Positions 9,801-19,589 of a stretch of DNA of 52,300 nt are shown here, piece after piece (the stretch's first letter is position 1; the number at the start of each line of letters is the position of its first letter). A model generated the notes under the pieces. The model ran no database searches. It was not told where the DNA came from and saw only the letters and a program-made list of their open reading frames with translations. The position numbers and the translations under genes were made by a program. This DNA comes from Chrysophaeum taylorii (taxonomy: Eukaryota; Sar; Pelagophyceae; Pelagomonadales; Pelagomonadaceae), in NCBI GenBank assembly GCA_029834535.1, contig JAQMWT010000449.1:1-52300 (forward strand), read 5' to 3'.

Positions 9801-10673
9801 GAGAGAGCTAACATTCGGCGTTCTGAAGTGACCACTGGAGTTCTCAAGAATCGGACTTCCACCTCGCCACAAGACCAGCATGGAATTGTCCTTTACAATG
9901 ATGCATTCGATGCGACACCGCAGGTAGTGCAGATGTTCCCGACAGCTAAGCTTGCTTTGCAATACGGAAATATCCAAACTTGGACGCCAGTTGGTAAACC
10001 GTGGAGTTATGACAGTCAACTGCGATCTATTCGTATCAGAGCGAGTCACCATCACGTTCCTCCCGGTGATCAGACTACTGAAACAGCGGAAGACCAACTT
10101 GAATGCCCTGCAGGCGAGGAAGATATCATCCCTCATTTCGCGTACGTGACGAGTACTCGATTTCTTCTTCCAAGCCAAACGTACTTCTTGGAGATGGAGT
10201 GCGATGTGCCGCTGGAAAAGGGTCACGTATTCCGACCTTATCGATCACTCCTCCAAGATCTCCGCCTTGTACCTGGTTCCTATTCATCGTATTGCGCTGA
10301 TGAGCCCAACGAAGTTCATGTGGCTGTGGAGCATATTGGTGACGAACCCATTGGTATCGACCCCGAAGTCCCGGTGGTCGAAGGCGAGATCATGCCGCAT
10401 GAAGGATGTGTCAACATGCAGCTAGAAGCCACTGATGACGTGTGTCATGCAACTCTTACGGCTGCTGTTGACAACGATGAAGTCGAGGAGGATGTCTTGA
10501 GTGACAGACCTCCTCCTCAGCCACCTCCAGACGAAGAAGTGAAAAAAACACCAGAAATGGAGATGGAGGCGACCGCTAAGGAGCTGCTTTCTAAGCACGC
10601 CTCCTTGGTTTGGATACCCATCGCCTACACCTTTGTCGTCGTCTACTTTGCTGGAGCTGGAGGATCAACGTAG
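6858..10673 (+). CDS. Gag-protease of element A1, running into a methyltransferase domain (stops at an in-frame TAG)
   Basis: A 1271-codon ORF. Residues ~150-200 are a coiled coil. Residues ~275-470 resemble a retrotransposon capsid domain (DEVDAWWMQLRRVMEG ... LEREWFNLRQGNLSLNKYIARW). Residues ~537-553 form a CCHC-like knuckle C-X2-C-X7-H-X4-C, wider than the usual X4. Gln-rich and acidic (DDDD) linkers follow. Residues ~885-980 look like an aspartic protease in which the D-S/T-G-A site reads D-G-M-A, ending LLLGARELRVLG. The last ~40 residues start the methyltransferase with YFAGAGGST, then TAG. In A2 the same codon is TTG (Leu), so the stop is a point mutation and the ancestral ORF continued. 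Confidence 0.8.
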   Translation: MAERPMTERPQWFRDAQGRLQRFSAGTPFASIGRTPFSTPFQRPEAEESGIGREARSSDSLDSPPSVVILPDPRAGEGGATVAPDATSRPGEPTVPYARPYERAMNTTESSRAEPGPFTAMRGPEESAPPRLPSANTRATDFRVGIDPKVLQTIAERFEMYQSQIEQVIRELESTRRDAQQQRSEVERQRIDNDRLRRMVEESMRAHAREARPTSPDATRVTPEEDDAVSALTDDQPPRSRPEPTPHHHTDPGVARPRDEEEVLHVKKGAAGMTRITFSNLNGQITKDCDEVDAWWMQLRRVMEGRIDKPSIAMSVIGGEYQLAPMEAYRKWEAERPQMWKQYKEGTISLKELRQHDEDCLDAMQEATKLPCPPRATVEELEREWFNLRQGNLSLNKYIARWVQKFGQWRAMSGRDTDPAAFRSHFIVGLNSERLRTSVELAQASPHMKASTLTLNDVIQLTVQISKILEANPTANIEEAIKKEKGKERAPRMRREQQQQRQQLQPVQRVGYVTDSGFGTWLPHGLDNHTRQAITTCLSCGRRGSFNHNNGVCPVPDNPSRKRRDAQTLTNAGFAATPQGQEQYRRALLAAAGQASVTQLAPRVVQQPQVVYTAPQVPGAGQQQLVAGTQQRLVAGTQQQVVRRQPAVQRTAQTSVRLEDLTTALNTMNLIRQAQQTAPPVRGQESQRANPSQRNDGVAAQWLEVLGEDQDDTKRADYCTVQYSELMEGNVYDDDDVGGDDDSFSAEGYSPGDPMEPPSFLVITEDAWVEEQEQSTEVIGVASRVPSEDEDNRDELGYTIVRVGQDTLVAMDIVPSRDDCAERYAAHPSISSDFESFCPQTALNTTQDPDHRENKAVRYDGTRSASLTYVPVAVSSLDGSKYSIIAAGLDGMADSPYIDHRLCRKLDRDGKIIYRQPLPTIRTLNGSGGSGAAIREWVILRISLVPTTSLLLMLFVGQTNGQLLLGARELRVLGTIWDYATERANIRRSEVTTGVLKNRTSTSPQDQHGIVLYNDAFDATPQVVQMFPTAKLALQYGNIQTWTPVGKPWSYDSQLRSIRIRASHHHVPPGDQTTETAEDQLECPAGEEDIIPHFAYVTSTRFLLPSQTYFLEMECDVPLEKGHVFRPYRSLLQDLRLVPGSYSSYCADEPNEVHVAVEHIGDEPIGIDPEVPVVEGEIMPHEGCVNMQLEATDDVCHATLTAAVDNDEVEEDVLSDRPPPQPPPDEEVKKTPEMEMEATAKELLSKHASLVWIPIAYTFVVVYFAGAGGST

Positions 10674-11963
10674 GGTATCCGGCGATGCAATGAGCTATAT
10701 GGCAGTTCATTTCGCATTGTCTTGGCTTTAGATGCTTGTCCTCAAGCCCGAGCCACCTTCGAGCTCAATTTTCCGAAGATTTCCTATGTTTTGCACGAGT
10801 TGGGGAAATCTCATCGTCGTACATACGACTTGGTGTTGTCGTATTTACATTCAGATTTTTGGAAGCATTCTTATTTTCACGCCAGTCCGCCGTGTATCTA
10901 TGGGTCGACTACCAATTTGCACTATAGGGACGCACGCAAGGGCGCTACTATTTCTTCTTGGGTCCTGCGTCATTTCCGCGACGCACCTTATGTGATTGGA
11001 CGATGGACGCTCGAGCAGGAACCATCAGTGATCCCTTTTGTGCATCACCAATGTTATGTGCCGCGTATTGTCGATTTCTATAGTGTCACACCAGAGTTGC
11101 TGTGCTCGCGCACGCGCCTACTTGCTTGCAATGTTCGCTTGAACCTGCCGTTATTATCGCGTGTACCACCGAATTTAAGGGACCGTTTTGGGCCAGCGTT
11201 GGGATTTACAGGTGGTCACCCGCTCATTATAGTGAACAGTTTCTCATCTACGCGCCCGGCTATCGGCCCTGCCTTCACAGTGACGCGCAATAAGCTCCAC
11301 CTAGGACCTCATTTCTCGAACACCCGTCCACTCACGTTGCAGATGCACCAGGACATTATGACCGTTCCTGCTACGTGGCAATGGGGTGAGACAGTTTCAG
11401 AGACAGCAGCTATGAAGATGCTTGGCAGTATGGTGCCACCCGCGACTATGACGCGGATTGCGCTAGCAGTGCACAATTCGTTTGACCCTTCACTTCGAAA
11501 TTTGGGTAAGTTGCGGAATATTGCGACGACTACGCTAGCCCAACCTGATCACCATATTCTACGGTTTTCACCTTTTGCTGTCGAGTCGCGCATTCCAACG
11601 CTCGACCCTGCCACTCGAAGTGTGTCATGGATTGCGCCCGATGAACTCTATTCTCCTGCGAGTCCTGCACCATCAGCTGCTGCCCCCACCACCCCGCCAC
11701 CACCTTCAGTTACGTCGCCTGGGACGGCTTCATCTTTTGCAGGGGGCACCGTCGCCACTGCTGTTATGCAGAGCAACCAAGTCGACAACCAGCCCTCCGC
11801 AACTGCTGAAGAAGAAGGCACCGCGAAAGAGCGACCAGCGTATTTCAATAAGTACGACGTTCCGTGGGCGGACGCACCTCACGACGAACATGGTCAACCT
11901 TTACCGGTGATGCCTCCTCATTTACCCTCCGACCGTCGCGCAGGTCGAAGAGGTGATGACTGA
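10674..11963 (+). pseudogene. C5-cytosine DNA methyltransferase domain of element A1 (in frame after nonsense TAG)
   Basis: This continues the 6858 frame. Read with the preceding FAGAGG (motif I, 10648-10668) it shows: LALDACPQARATFELNFP, motif II-like; ASPPC at 10881-10895, the motif IV Pro-Cys with the catalytic cysteine; WTLEQEPSV at about 11007-11033, a motif VI (ENV)-like block; CSRTRLLACNVRL at about 11102-11140, like QxRxR of motif VIII; and PATWQW...MLGSMVPPATMTRIALAV at 11370-11475, like motifs IX-X (GNAVPP). The order is that of C5-methyltransferases. It would transfer methyl groups from S-adenosylmethionine to cytosine in DNA. A Pro/Ala linker then leads to RT. Compared with A2, about 26 nt are missing near 11925, which breaks the frame to RT. 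A separate translation start at ATG 10722 would lack motif I. Confidence 0.78.
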
Positions 11964-12675
11964 ATTGGGTATTACAGAGCATCCTGCTTTAGATGATGAC
12001 GAGAAGCTGATGATGAAGCATTTAATCTCGTATTCGTGGGCATTTTTCGATGATGTGATGAGACCTGTGGATTCACCTGAAGTGACGCTCCGGTTCAAAG
12101 AAGAGAACCCGACTCCCGTTAAACTCTCGCCATATCGGTTGTCGAAAGAAAAGATTGAATGTTTGCGGATGCAGATTGAAGCGTGGACCCGAGACGGAGT
12201 TATTCGTCCCGCGAATTCTCCATGGGGGTTCCCTATTTTGATGTTGCCTAAGAAAGGTGCTGAGCCTGGCACTTCCAATGCTTACAGAGCAGCTGTCGAT
12301 CTACGGCGCCTCAATGCATTGCTCAAGGATGATAGCTGGCCGAGTGTGAGCATGGCTGACGCGTTGATGTTTCTCATCGACAAGTTTTGTCGTTCCAGTT
12401 TGGATATTCGTTGGGGCTATCACAATTTACGATTGTCGCTAGATGCACAAGATGTGGTCACCTTCACTAGTCCTCTGGGAGCGTACAGCTACATGCGTCT
12501 ACCTTTGGGAGTCAAACCAGCCGGACGTTTGTTTTGCAAGCAGTTGAACACTGACTTGTCTCGAAATGGCTATATCGTGATCTCGCGGCATATATCGACG
12601 ATATTCTCGCCGGTCACGCAGATACAAAGAATCACTTGCAGTGCCTTGTGCAAGTTATTCCCCATCTCGGCTTGA
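11953..12675 (+). pseudogene. Reverse transcriptase of element A1, first part (frameshifted)
   Basis: The frame contains KLSPYRLSKEKIECLR, GVIRPANSPWGFPILMLPKK, AAVDLRRLNALL, SSLDIRWGYHNLRL and YMRLPLGVKPA. These are fingers and palm motifs of Ty3/gypsy RT, with the first catalytic Asp in LDIRWGYH. Near 12560 two extra bases relative to A2 shift the frame. The AYIDDILAGHAD active-site motif is still encoded at about 12585-12620 but in another frame. Confidence 0.8.
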
Positions 12676-13502
12676 AGGGGTACAGCGCCAAGATCAAGAA
12701 GATTCATTTTATGCAAGAAGTCATTGAGTTTTTTGGTCATTTATCTACCCCGAATGGACTTCTTCCATCACCAAGGTCTCTAGAAGCCGTCAGACACATG
12801 CCAATTCCTGGCACTTTGTCGGATGCTGACCCTAAGAAGCAAGTGCGGTCTTTCTTTGGAATGGGGAGTTTTTGCCGGCGTTATGTAAGGAATTTTGCGA
12901 AAGTTGCAGAGCCATTAAGACAGCTGACGTTGCCGGACGTGAAATTCAAGTGGACGAAAGAGTGTCGGGAAGCTTGGGATGCCATCATCGAGGCTATTGT
13001 CACTTCGAAGGGCGTCTATCATCCTGATTACTCGTTACCTTTTTAAATTCGAACTGATGCTTCCGCGCATGGGTTGGGTGCTTACCTATTTCAAAAAGTA
13101 CCAGTCGTTGACGACGATGGAAGAGAAAGAATCGAAGAGAGAGTTATCGAGTACTGGAGTCGAACCGTGCCTAAGTCGATGAGGAAGTACGATCCTCGGC
13201 GCTTGGAACTCCTCGCAGTACTCTCTGCTCTCGAAAATTTCCGATTTTATATCGAAGGTCATCAGACGAAGTTAGAGACGGATCATCGTAACTTTACGTT
13301 TATTCGGGATTCGAATCATACGTCTGGACAGTTAGCACGATGGGCTATGCGGCTTGCTGCGTTCGACCGGGAGCTCGGATACAAGCAGAACGACAGAACG
13401 TACAACCGCCTCAATTCTCGCACGAGTCTGAGCCAGTTGACTCCATCGAACGTCTCCCTTTTGCGGATCAAGCGGAGGATGACATTACTCTCGATGAGAT
13501 AG
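12636..13502 (+). pseudogene. RT thumb/connection and RNase H of element A1 (nonsense and deletion)
   Basis: The frame from 12636 covers HFMQEVIEFFGHLSTPNGL, VRSFFGMGSFCRRYVRNFA and HPDYSLPF, then TAA (13044-13046) where A2 reads Tyr. The same frame resumes with IRTDASAHGLGAYLF, the RNase H start, then WSRTVPKSMRKYDPRRLELLAVL and LETDHRNFTF. At about 13385 a segment of roughly 220 nt present in A2 is missing and the frame changes. The linker towards integrase continues in a third frame to a stop near 13618. Confidence 0.75.
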
Positions 13503-13620
13503 CGAAAGAACAAGCTGAGGATGAAACATGCAAGCGCATCAGACGAAATCTCGGCTCTGAACAGAAAGATCAAGACGAGCAGTCATCCGTACCATATGAG
13601 GTTGATGACAGCGTGTTGTA

Positions 13621-13996
13621 AAAGGTCGATGATTCAGCTTCTCAACGTCTTATTGTGGTCCCTCAGTCTATGCGAAAGCGTGTGATCGCCGTGCATCACC
13701 GAGGATTGTTCGGAGGCCATGTAGGACGAGACTCCACAGCGAACCAAATCTTAGAACGGTATTGGTGGCCAAACGTCTCATCATCAGTTAATGAGTTCGT
13801 CAATGCCTGCATTATTTGCCAGAAGGTTCGATCAACCATGCCTAGTCGTCATGGCTTGCACTGTCAACCGAATCGCGTCGGAGATTGCTATGTCCTAGGT
13901 ATGGATTTGATTGGACCTCTGCGAGGCGCTGACCTGTACACGTACATCCTCCCAATGTACGATGCAGCATCGCATTTCTTGAAATTAGCTCTGATC
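13621..13996 (+). pseudogene. Integrase N-terminal part of element A1, interrupted by retroposon C
   Basis: Encodes the HHCC zinc module (VHHRGLFGGHVGRDS ... NACIICQK) and the start of the catalytic core with its first Asp (LGMDLIGPLRGADLYTYI). The reading is cut at 13996 by a retroposon insertion and resumes at 14339. Confidence 0.78.
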
Positions 13997-14326
13997 TACG
14001 ACGGTGCCTTATGAATCCTGAGCCTTGCGAGGGCATCCGCCCTCCCGGCGTAGGTTGGCACCTATTCGCCTCCCGGGCGGGCCGGTTGGCAGCCGGAACG
14101 TTCGCAGTGGGACGGGGTATGGCCGGGGGGCGAAGACGGAAGGTTATCGACGAGTTGGTTGTCAGTCACATCGCGGTCTCCTCGTCGTATGGCGACAAGC
14201 TTGATGGTCACTCTCCGCCGACCGACCTTTCGGCGCTCCTCGTCTACAGGCCCGTGATTCCGGACTGGCTCCTGTCGGTCCGGCCTGGCTCCCATGCTCG
14301 GGAGAGGTATGAAGTTAGTTAGTTAG
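13997..14326 (+). mobile_element. Retroposon copy C, 5'-truncated, inserted in integrase
   Basis: A 330-bp copy lacking the first ~32 bp of copies A and B. It is flanked by a 12-bp duplication TTAGCTCTGATC (13985-13996 and 14327-14338; the first TTAG overlaps the tail repeat). It contains the 103-codon ORF (14011-14322) with a few substitutions. The uninterrupted A2 integrase at the corresponding place (about 16815-16850) shows the empty site. Confidence 0.8.
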
Positions 14327-14338
14327 TTAGCTCTGATC

Positions 14339-15514
14339 AACACAAAACGACTATTCGATCTTGAACGCGTTTGTGGACAAGATTTTACTTGGGGGATGTC
14401 TCCCACGGTGTATAGTCACGGATAATGGAAATGAGTTCGCGAACAGGTTATTTCGCACGTTTGTTCGTCAATTCAACGTACGTTATCTTACTACCCTTCC
14501 GTATAACCCTCAGAGTAATCATACTGAGCGTGTCAATCGATTCATCAAAGCCTTCTTGAGAGCTGCGATCGATGAACAGCGTCAGCCAGATTGGCCGAAT
14601 TTCCTCCCATATGTGTCATTCATGTACAATAGGATGTACATTCCGGGAACGAAGATTTCACCTTTCATGATGCGTACTGGCAACCAACCCCTGTTACCAC
14701 CCGATTACAATCTTTTGAGTGAACAACGTGATCTACCGCAATCACGTCATCAGATTTTGGTGGACTTTAAGTACAAGTTTGAATTTATAGTCGACTCGTT
14801 ACACGGGCTCACCAGAAAGCACAGGAGAGTCAAAAACTCAACTATGATGCCCACCAAATTGACATCCAGTTTTCCCCAGATGGTTATGTTCTGCGTTTCG
14901 TGCCTAAGACGCGCCAAAAGCTACGGCCCATTTGGCGCGGACCTTACATGGTTAGTAGAAAAATCTCTCCCGTCGTTTACGAAATTCAAGACGTCAACGA
15001 CGATGATGATGAATCGGTTGTAGTATCTGTACAACAGATTGTGCCTTTGAAAGTGCCAACCATCGACACTTCATCAGCCCCTCTGCATTTACCTTCAGAC
15101 CGCGACCGGTTCAAACATGGTAAGTTCGTGATTTTCAGGGTGAAAGGACGATCCAACGCGTGGAAGAAGCGTATCTATGTTGCCGAAGTCTACGAAGAAT
15201 ATGACCACGACAATGATACAGTTGCGCTTCACTCCTATACCGATTTGGGGCCACGCGATGATCCTCGCGTCTTTGATCCTCTTAAGCCTCTGGCTGAGCG
15301 ACGCTTAAGACCAGAATACAAAGATGCGGACGGAGGTAGTTTCACACGTTTACGACCAAACATGGAGGGCTGTGAACCCTGTGTGACTGATTTTCGCCCG
15401 GATGAAATCGATGTCCTCGTCACTAACTTCGGTCTCCACAGCAACAAAGTTCCTGCTGATGTAGCTGAACGAGCTTATCGTACCATTCGTGAGCGTGACC
15501 TTCGTCACCCTTGA
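14339..15514 (+). pseudogene. Integrase catalytic core and C-terminal domain of element A1
   Basis: First frame (to 15023) has VTDNGNEFANRLF with the second catalytic Asp, and PQSNHTERVNRFIKAF with the catalytic Glu. Near 14790 the frame shifts. The second frame (to 15514) has PIWRGPYMVSRKISPVVYEI, a GPY/F module typical of Ty3/gypsy integrases, and a ~150-residue extension ending ERDLRHP. I see no chromodomain. The stop lies 35 bp before the 3' LTR. Confidence 0.8.
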
Positions 15515-15535
15515 AGTCGAGGACGACTTCATCTC

Positions 15536-15549
15536 AAGTAGGGGGCTCC
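15536..15549 (+). promoter_or_regulatory. Polypurine tract of element A1
   Basis: AAGTAGGGGGCTCC directly precedes the 3' LTR start TGTGG at 15550. The family-B counterpart is ACCAGGGGAGTCC at 4648-4660. The position is that expected for plus-strand priming. Confidence 0.55.
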
Positions 15550-15878
15550 TGTGGCAGTAACGCCCATTCCCCCCACTTGCCTGCCTGCCACCTGACTTAC
15601 CCTGATTGTTGCCCTGGTATTGACCTTGCACTTATGGGGGGGGTCATCTTGACACCCTCACCTGCGCTTCCACTGAACCCAATGTACCGGGCATTTGTAT
15701 TGCTTTCTTGCTGTCTTCTTGCCATTACCCTCCTTTGATTGTCCGATTTCGTGATGGCGTGAAGTATTACGCTGAGATCGGGCGTGTGGTGGTTTCACCC
15801 GCGGTTCGGGTTGGGAGAAAGGGTTGTTGAGGCCCCTGGTCAGGCCAGGAGGGGCCGGTATCTGAGAAAACCACTACA
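15550..15878 (+). repeat. 3' LTR of element A1
   Basis: TGTGGCAG...CACTACA, 329 bp, near-identical to 5686-6013. Followed by GCGC (15879-15882), the right target-site duplication. Confidence 0.88.
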
Positions 15879-15882
15879 GCGC

Positions 15883-16450
15883 TGTCCCAAATCGGTATAG
15901 TAGTGAAGCGTCCCAAATCGTATAGTAGTGAAGCGCAACTGTATCATTGTCGTGATCATATTCTTCATAGACTTCGGCAACGTAGATGCGCTTCTTCCAC
16001 GCGTTGGATCGTCCTTCAACCCTGAAAATCACGAACTTACCATGTTTAAAACGGTCGCGGTCTGAAGGTAAATGCAGAGGGGCTGAAGAAGTGTCGATGG
16101 TTGGCACTTTTCAAAGGCACAATCTGTTGTTGTACAGATACTACAACCGATTCAGCATCATCGTCGTGAACGTCTTGAATTTCATAAACGACGGGGGAGA
16201 TGTTTCTAGTAACCTTGTAAGGTCCGCGCCAAATGGGCCGTAGCTTGTGGCGCGTCTTAGGCACGAAACGCAGAACATAATCTCCTGGGGAAAACTGGAT
16301 GTCAATTTGGTGGGCATCATAGTTGAGCTTTTGGCTCTCTTGTGCTTTTTGGTGAGCTCGTGTAACGAGTCGACTATAAAATTCAAACTTGTTCTTAAAA
16401 TCCATCAAAATCTGCTGACGTGATTGCGGTAGATCACGCTGTTCACTCAA
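15883..16450 (-). pseudogene. Integrase C-terminal region of element A2
   Basis: Minus-strand 16450-15990 encodes PIWRGPYKVTRNISPVVYEIQD (GPY/F module), LHLPSDRDRFKHGKF and YVAEVYEEYDHDNDTVALH, co-linear with A1 15000-15240. Several frame changes occur. It breaks at the A1 insertion site. Confidence 0.75.
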
Positions 16451-18227
16451 AAGATTGTAATCGGGTGGTAACAGGGTTGCTTGCCAGTGCGCATCATGAA
16501 AGGTGAAATCTTCGTTCCCGGAATGTACATCCTATTGTACATGAACGCGACATATGGGAGGAATTTCGACCAATCTGGCTGACGCTGTTCATCGATCGCA
16601 GCTCTCAAGAAGGCTTTGACAAATTGGTTGACACGTTCAGTGTGGTTACTCTGAGGGTGATACGGAAGGGTAGTACGATAACGTACGTTGAATTGACGAA
16701 CAAACGTGCGAAATAACCTGTTCGCGAACTCATTTCCATTATCCGTGACTATGCACCGTGGGAAACATCCCTCAAGTAAAATCTTGTCCACAAACGCGTT
16801 TTCAAAATTGAATAATCATGCTTGGTGTTGATCAGGGCCGATTTCAAGAAACGCGACGCTGCATCGTACATCGCAAGTATGTACGTGTACAGGTCAGCGC
16901 CTCGCAGAGGTCCAATCATATCCATACCTAGGACAGAGCAATCTCCGACGCGATTCGGTTGACAGAGCAAGCCATGACGACTAGGCATGGTGGATCGAAT
17001 CTTCTGGCAAAAAATGCAAGCATTGATGAACTCATTAACTAACGAGGAGACGTTTGGCCACCAATACCGTTCTAAGATTTGATTCGCTCTGGAGTCTCGT
17101 CCTACATGGCCTCCGAACAATCCGCGGTGATGCATGGCGATTACACGCTTTCGCATCGACTGAGGGACCACAATAAGACGTTGAGAATCCGAATCATCGA
17201 CCTCATACGACACGTTGTTATCAACTTCATACTGTACGGATGACTGCTCGTCTTGATCTTTCTGTTCAGAATCGAGATTTTGTCTGATGCGCTTGCATGT
17301 GTCATCTTCAGCTTGTTCTTTCGCTATCTCATCGAGAGTGATCTCATCCTCAGCTTGATCCGCAAAAGGAAGACGTTCGACGGAGTCAACTGGCTCAGAC
17401 TCGTACGAGAATTGAGGCGGTTGTACATTCTGTCGCGTACTAACTGCTGCCATAGCTGCGGTGGGTCCGCTGTCCGTCGGTATAGGCATCGTCACCGAAG
17501 ATAAGGTAAAACAAGCTGTGCCAGGTACATCGGTGGGGATTTCTTGGAAAATCAAAAAAGCTTCATTGATCGGTTCCCCGTCTTCGTCTTTCTCGATCAA
17601 CTTGTCGATAGGTTTGCGCGACAGACAAACCGGGATACGCATGCCAGGGGAATTTCCAGGCTTGTATCCGAGCTCCCGGTCGAACGCAGCAAGCCGCATA
17701 GCCCATCGCGCTAACTGTCCAGACGTATGATTCGAATCCCGAAATAATGTTAAATTACGATCCGTCTCTAATTTCGTCTGATGTCCTTCGATATAAAATC
17801 GGAAATTTTCAAGAGCGGAGAGTACTGCGAGGAGTTCCAAGCGCCGAGGATCATACTTCCTCATCGATTTAGGCACGGTTCGACTCCAGTACTCAAGAAC
17901 TCTCTCTTCTATTCTTTCTCTTCCATCGTCGTCAACGACTGGTACCTTTTGAAATAGGTAAGCACCCAACCCATGCGCGGAAGCATCAGTTCGAATGTAG
18001 AAAGGCAACGAGTAATCAGGATGGTAGACACCCTTCGAAGTGACAATAGCCTCGATGATGGCATCCCAAGCTTCCTGACACTCTTTCGTCCACTCGAATT
18101 TTACGTCCGGCAACGTCAGTTGTCTTAATGGCTCTGCAACTTTCGCAAAATTCCTTACATAACGCCGGCAAAAACTCCCCATTCCAAGGAAAGACCGCAC
18201 TTGCTTCTTAGGGTCAGCATCCGACAA
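16451..18227 (-). pseudogene. RNase H and integrase of element A2 (long open segment)
   Basis: A 492-codon open stretch (18227-16749) runs through VRSFLGMGSFCRRYVRNFA, FYIRTDASAHGLGAYLF, RNase H blocks, a ~75-residue linker absent from A1, and the integrase HHCC and first Asp (LGMDMIGPLRG). A frame change near 16800 leads to the segment with VTDNGNEFANRLF and PQSNHTERVNQF. The open linker shows what the undamaged RNase H-integrase junction looks like. Confidence 0.78.
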
Positions 18228-18279
18228 AGTGCCAGGGATTGTGTCTAATGGCTTCTAAAGACCTCGGTGATGGAAGAAG

Positions 18280-19230
18280 TCAGTTCGGGGTGGATAAATG
18301 ACCCAAAAACTCAATGACTTCTTGCATAAAATGAATCTTCTTGATCTTGGCGCTGTACCCTTTCAAGGCGAGATGGGGAATAACATGCACAAGGCACTGC
18401 AAGTGATTCTTTGTATCCGCGTGACCGGCGAGAATATCGTCAATATATGCCACGAGATCACGATATAGCCATTTCGACAAGTCAGTGTTCAACTGCTTGC
18501 AAAACAAACGTCCGGCTGGTTTTGACTCCCAAGGGTAGACGCATGTAGCTGTACGCTCCCAGAGGACTAGTGAAGGTTACCACATCTTGTGCATCTAGCG
18601 ACAATCGTAAATTGTGATAGCCCCAACGAATATCCAAACTGGAACGACGGAACTTGTCGATGAGAAACATCAACGCGTCAGCCATGCTCACACTCGGCCA
18701 GCTATCATATTTGAGCAATGCATTGAGGCGCCGTAGGTCGACAGCTGCCCTGTAAGCATTGGAAGTGCCAGGCTCAGCACCTTTCTTAGACAACATCAAA
18801 ATAGGGAAACCCCATGGAGAATTCGCAGGACGAATAACTCCGTCTCGGGTCCATTCTTCAATCTGCATCCGCAAGCATTCAGTCTTTTCTTTCGACAACC
18901 GATATGGCGAGAGTTTGACGGGAGTCGGGTTCTCTTCTTTGAACCGGAAAGTCACTTCAGGTGAATCCACAGGTCTCATCACATCATCGAAAAATGCCCA
19001 CGAATACGAGATTAGATGCTTCGTCATCAGCTTCTCGTCATCATCTAAAGCAGGATGCTCTGTAATACCCAATTCAGTCATCACCTCTTCGACCTGCGCG
19101 ACGGTCGGAGGGATGATCTGCATGCTCTCCTGATCCGCTAAATGAGGAGGCATCACCGGTAAAGGTTGACCATGTTCGTCGTGAGGCACGTCCGCCCACG
19201 GAACGTCGTACTTATTAAAATGCGCAGGTC
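18280..19230 (-). pseudogene. Reverse transcriptase of element A2
   Basis: The 19942-18482 open frame encodes RT up to PLGVKTSRTF, after which a frame change leads to minus-strand 18507-18280 with VAYIDDILAGHAD, the YxDD active site, and HFMQEVIEFLGHLSTPN. Another break falls between 18280 and 18227. RT is joined in one open frame to the methyltransferase tail and Pro-rich linker, which is direct evidence that the two domains belong to the same polyprotein. Confidence 0.8.
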
Positions 19231-19589
19231 TCTCCTTCGCGGTGCTTTCTTTTTCAGCAGTTGTGGAGGGCTGGTTGTTGGCTTGGTTGCTCTGCATAAC
19301 AGCAGTGGCGACGGTGCCCCCTGCAAAAGATGAAGCCGTCCCAGGCGACGTAACTGAAGGTGGTGGCGGGGTGGTGGGGGCAACAGCTGATGGTGCAGGA
19401 CTCGCACGAGAGTAGAGTTCATCGGGCGAAATCCATGACACACTTCGAGTGGCATGGTCGAGCGTTGGAATGCGCGACTCGACAGCAAAAGGTGAAAACC
19501 GTAGAATATGGTGATTAGGTTGGGCTATCGTAGTCGTCGCAATATTCCGCAACTTACCCAAATTTCGAAGTAAAGGGTCAAACGAATTG

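Larger units (their letters stand above)
5686..15878 (+). mobile_element. Element A1: Ty3/gypsy-like retrotransposon carrying a cytosine methyltransferase domain
   Basis: Layout: 5' LTR 5686-6013, primer site, hairpin leader, gag-protease 6858 onward, C5-methyltransferase about 10560-11500, reverse transcriptase, RNase H, integrase to 15514, polypurine tract, 3' LTR 15550-15878. LTR-before-pol and RT-RH-IN order place it with Ty3/gypsy. It is inserted in opposite orientation into A2 with a GCGC duplication. The two LTRs differ at only a handful of positions by eye, so insertion is fairly recent. Two younger retroposons sit inside it. It is not autonomous: stops at 10671 and 13044, frameshifts near 11930 and 12560, and a deletion near 13385. 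Confidence 0.88.

Noticed and set aside
10722..11963. Free-standing methyltransferase gene starting at ATG 10722
   Set aside because: Motif I lies upstream in the same frame, before a TAG that is a Leu codon in A2. The domain belongs to the gag-pol polyprotein.
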